Origin: Mucilaginibacter sp.
GTDB lineage: Bacteria > Bacteroidota > Bacteroidia > Sphingobacteriales > Sphingobacteriaceae
Reading direction: 5' to 3'
NCBI GenBank assembly: GCA_031292485.1
Contig: JARLHA010000006.1
Location: forward strand, 62,001 to 126,000
Length of the DNA: 64,000 bases
Below the pieces are notes generated by a model. That model searched no databases. It was not told the DNA's origin and saw only the letters and a program-made list of their open reading frames with translations. Of this stretch, positions 61,623 through 64,000 are shown in pieces. How positions within the stretch are numbered: position 1 is the first letter of the stretch; each line of letters opens with the position of its first letter. A program made the translations under genes and the position numbers.

Positions 61623-61934
61623 ATGGAAAATAAATCTTTGCAAATATTACTCTCAAATGTAGTTAACAATGGGAAAATAAATTCCCTTATTGATTTAGGA
61701 TTAAATTTTAAAGAGATCGCCAATTTAACTGACTTTGCAATTCAGGAGGGCTTCATTGTAATAAATGCCGATCAAATAGAACTTTCTGATTCTGGCATAG
61801 AAAAATTAAAAGAGCTTAGAAAGAATCGAAAAAATATCCCCCAAAAGGAATGGATTGTGGCAGAAGAAAAATCAAGAATTTTAAAAATAACAAAAGATTT
61901 TATATTTTTACCAAGACAAGACGAGTTGCCGTAG
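61623..61934 (+). CDS. Winged-helix-like partner protein of the retron
   Basis: 103 residues: helices (LQILLSNVVNNGKINSLIDL, FKEIANLTDFAIQEGFI) and a VINADQIELSDSGIEKLKEL wing are the layout of small winged-helix DNA-binding proteins. Cotranscribed with the upstream PRTase-like gene (1-bp gap). It may bridge msDNA and the effector. Confidence 0.6.
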   Translation: MENKSLQILLSNVVNNGKINSLIDLGLNFKEIANLTDFAIQEGFIVINADQIELSDSGIEKLKELRKNRKNIPQKEWIVAEEKSRILKITKDFIFLPRQDELP

Positions 61935-62108
61935 CTATTATGATACGCCGAGAAATCGGAATGGGTCGATGATGTCATCGCCCCGTATTGCGAACTTGCT
62001 TTCAAGCATATTCGTTAAAATTTGCTCCGCTGAGCTACACAAATTTTAACGAATTTCAATGTGACTGGGAAAGTTTCAGGCTTTCCCAGTCAATACTGTT
62101 AAACCTAA
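61935..62108 (+). ncRNA. Candidate retron msr-msd noncoding RNA
   Basis: The 174 bp between the partner gene and the RT hold no reading frame but many hairpins: a closing stem atacg/cgtat (61943-61947 with 61984-61988) around ccga-gaaa-tcgg (61948-61959) and cgatga-tg-tcatcg (61967-61980). Then come a perfect 15-bp stem attcgttaaaatttg/caaattttaacgaat (62010-62024 with 62040-62054) and a 12-bp stem tgactgggaaag/ctttcccagtca (62062-62073 with 62081-62092). The 15-bp stem would be the msd part. I could not assign a1/a2 firmly; gtattg (61985-61990) and caatac (62091-62096) are complementary. Confidence 0.55.
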
Positions 62109-63137
62109 ATGGATTACACAACCTACAGCGAAAAGTTTATATCAAAAGCACAAGCGGTTGGCTACTCATCCGAGGTGATATTCATATGCCTTAACTATGC
62201 TAAACCCCTAATCGACCAAAACCTTCCTATAATATATAATTTCCGACATTTAGCTTCTCTTGTTGGATACAGCAGTCAATATTTATTAAGGGCCGCAACA
62301 CATACCGATTTTTTTTATCGTGAATTTAAAATAATAAAAAAAAATAAAAATCTAAGAACCATTTCAGAGCCTCTCCCTAGCCTTAAAGAAATACAGACGT
62401 GGATATTATCAGAAATTCTCTACAAAGTTGACGTTAGCAAATTTGCCAAAGCTTACGTTCCCAATTCGACAATAAAGCAAAATATCATATTTCATAGAAA
62501 TATGCCATTGGTTTTTAAATTGGATATTACCGATTTTTTTAGTTCAATAAAAAGCACTTCGGTAAAACAAATTTTCAATTCACTAGGATATTCCCACGCC
62601 TTATCCAACTTATTTTCTAAACTGTGTTGTTTTGATGACCAGCTTCCACAAGGAGCGCCTACCAGTCCATATCTATCCAATTTATATTTAAAGTCTTTTG
62701 ACGAAAAAATAGGGGCATTCTGCCTTAGGAAAAAAATTAGATATACGAGGTATTCAGATGATCTTACTTTTTCGGGGACGTTTGATCCAAATGGACTTTT
62801 GAATATGGTCAAATTTGAACTAAATGAATTGAAGCTTGGTATAAATGAGAGTAAAATTAAGTTAATGACGAAAGGGGAAAGACAAATAGTTACCGGCGTC
62901 GTTGTTAATGAAAAGTTTCAAGTTGCTCGGGAAAAAAGAAAAGAAATTAGACAGGCAATGCATTATATTCAAAAGTTCGGGCTATCTGATCATTTAATTA
63001 GAAAAGGAATAGAAAGAGAAAATTATTTAGAGCATCTATTGGGACGGATAAATTTTGTGCTGTATATTAATAGGGATGATGGAGAGTTTATTAGATACAA
63101 AGACTATTTGTTAAGACTAAAAACGGATATTGAGTAA
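62109..63137 (+). CDS. Retron-type reverse transcriptase
   Basis: 342 residues. Region X NIIFH (125-129), motif A LDITDFFSSI (138-147), LPQGAPTSPYLSNL (179-192), catalytic YSDD (215-218) and the VTG of region Y (261-263) are all seen, and together distinguish a retron RT from group II intron and DGR enzymes. No maturase or endonuclease domain. It is preceded by a hairpin-rich segment and by PRTase-like and winged-helix-like genes. Confidence 0.9.
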   Translation: MDYTTYSEKFISKAQAVGYSSEVIFICLNYAKPLIDQNLPIIYNFRHLASLVGYSSQYLLRAATHTDFFYREFKIIKKNKNLRTISEPLPSLKEIQTWILSEILYKVDVSKFAKAYVPNSTIKQNIIFHRNMPLVFKLDITDFFSSIKSTSVKQIFNSLGYSHALSNLFSKLCCFDDQLPQGAPTSPYLSNLYLKSFDEKIGAFCLRKKIRYTRYSDDLTFSGTFDPNGLLNMVKFELNELKLGINESKIKLMTKGERQIVTGVVVNEKFQVAREKRKEIRQAMHYIQKFGLSDHLIRKGIERENYLEHLLGRINFVLYINRDDGEFIRYKDYLLRLKTDIE

Positions 63138-63359
63138 ATGTCTTTTCCGATAACGGCCCTCGTTTGAATTGTAAAACCTGCTGTCCGTGTGTGACCTTGG
63201 ATTAGTTATTCTTTTAGCTTGAAACTACAATACTCCGAGTCTATGATTTCGGATAACTATGCAGTTTGAAACTACCATACCTGATTAACCTTTAGTTCAA
63301 TCTAAAAAACACAGTTTACAGGCATACCTGCTCCGCCCTTGATAATACACCGCAAAATT
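63138..63359. other. Spacer after the retron
   Basis: 222 bp without a supportable gene. gtttgaaactaccatacctg and tgaaactacaatactccgag share a gaaactaca/c word about 50 bp apart. No terminator recognised after the RT. Confidence 0.4.
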
Positions 63360-64000
63360 CGTATATTTGAATCATCCCGATAATTTTTCTGTTTTACCAT
63401 TCGCCGCCTGCACAGGCGCTGTATTTATGCAAGTTTATTATCATCGTACATCAAATACCCCATAGGGGTAACCCCTTTGTAGAAAAACAATAACGATAAA
63501 TATTGCCACGTTAGTGGCTACCCTTGGCAAATTGGGTTGTCAGCCGGTTTTGGCGGAGACAAGCAGGTGGGTTGCCTCCTACGGGGCAAAAAAAAGTGGG
63601 GGTGGATTATTTCTACAAAGCGGTAGCCGCCTACGGGGCATAAAAATGGCGGGGGATTAATTTTATCGGCTTGTATATTGGGGTCATCCCGCCAGGGGTT
63701 CCGTTTTATCATTCTCCGCCTGCACAGGCACTGTATTATACAATTTTATTATAATCGAACATCAAATACCCCGTAGGGGTAACCCCTTTGTAGAAAAACA
63801 ATAACAATAAATATTGCCACGTTAGTGGCTACCCTTCGCAAATTGGGTTGCCAGCCGGCTTTGGCGGAAACAGGCGGGTGGGTTGCCGCCTACTGGGCAA
63901 AAATATTGGGCGTGTGTCCATTCTACAAAGCGGTAGCCGCCTACGGGGCATAAAAAGATTGGGGATTAATTTTATGTGCGGGGTAAATTGGACTCGTCCC
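63360..64000. repeat. Tandem array, period about 311 bp, continues past the window
   Basis: Two units (63360-63670 and 63671-63980) align along their length with only scattered differences. Landmarks are tcatccc (63372, 63684, and a variant tcgtccc at 63994), ccgcctgcacagg, tcaaataccccataggggta (63451, 63762), cacgttagtggctaccctt and the word ggtagccgcctacggggcat. A third unit starts at the edge. No open frame is conserved. The word taacccctttgtagaaaaa is shared with 4622-4641. Confidence 0.75.

Noticed and set aside
61985..62096. gtattg/caatac as definite a1/a2 arms of the retron RNA
   Set aside because: Only 6 bp long and inconsistent with the upstream junction that uses the same bases; recorded as a possibility only.
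63518..63712. 64-codon minus-strand frame in the tandem array
   Set aside because: Not kept open in the second repeat unit, so it is chance.

Overview
The window looks like one continuous piece of a Bacteroidota chromosome, most likely a Sphingobacteriaceae member close to Mucilaginibacter. This rests on recognising protein families and on several lineage habits. The gene order rpmB-rpmG-DUF4295-ftsY-rimO is typical of the group. Bacillithiol (BshC) replaces glutathione, and HemC and HemD are fused. DUF3857/transglutaminase proteins, GxxExxY and DUF6934 are present. Promoters carry the -7 box TAnnTTTG rather than a sigma70 -10 box. No rRNA, tRNA, CRISPR array or intact transposase gene was seen.

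Layout. 1-6.4 kb: parA (cut by the left edge), parB, a DUF5683 protein, dapB and two paralogous signal peptidases I separated by a small MITE-like element. 6.5-15.2 kb, nearly all on the minus strand: an Ldh-family dehydrogenase, an NHL lipoprotein, a small hydrolase, bshC, rimO, a GxxExxY gene, ftsY, DUF4295, rpmG and rpmB. 15.2-18.9 kb is an accessory pocket: remnants of GNAT acetyltransferases around a DUF6934 pair, a RelE/ParE toxin-antitoxin pair and two unrecognised proteins. 18.9-25.9 kb: acs, csbD, a Uma2-type gene, surE, lpxB and an MFS exporter. An AT-rich gene-free stretch of about 860 bp follows. 26.8-33 kb: a secreted glycoside hydrolase, a secreted amidase, a beta-hydroxyacid dehydrogenase and an exonuclease III. 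33.2-40.4 kb: a giant TPR/YwqK-repeat protein tightly linked to two DUF3857 proteins. 40.7 kb: an orphan Cys-rich peptide with a double-glycine leader.

42.4-53.8 kb is a haem biosynthesis region (hemCD fusion, hemB, hemL, hemE, hemJ-like) that also holds a two-component system. Between hemCD and hemB lies an accessory cassette: a RelE/HigB-like toxin, an Xre antitoxin and a SecB-like chaperone, which I read as a toxin-antitoxin-chaperone (TAC) module with an 18-bp palindromic operator.

54-58.3 kb: rhodanese and DUF2892 genes followed by a Crp-type regulator, a frameshifted antitoxin gene, an SDR and a two-gene P-loop kinase (zeta-like) cassette. 58.3-63.2 kb is the most interesting accessory region. 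Copies of two repeat blocks flank a multi-span membrane protein and a small repeat peptide. Next comes a retron-like operon: phosphoribosyltransferase-like protein, winged-helix-like protein, structured noncoding segment, reverse transcriptase. The last 640 bp are a tandem array with a period of about 311 bp that runs off the window.

Many intergenic gaps are filled by short inverted, word-like repeats of several unrelated sequence families, a notable architectural feature of this genome.
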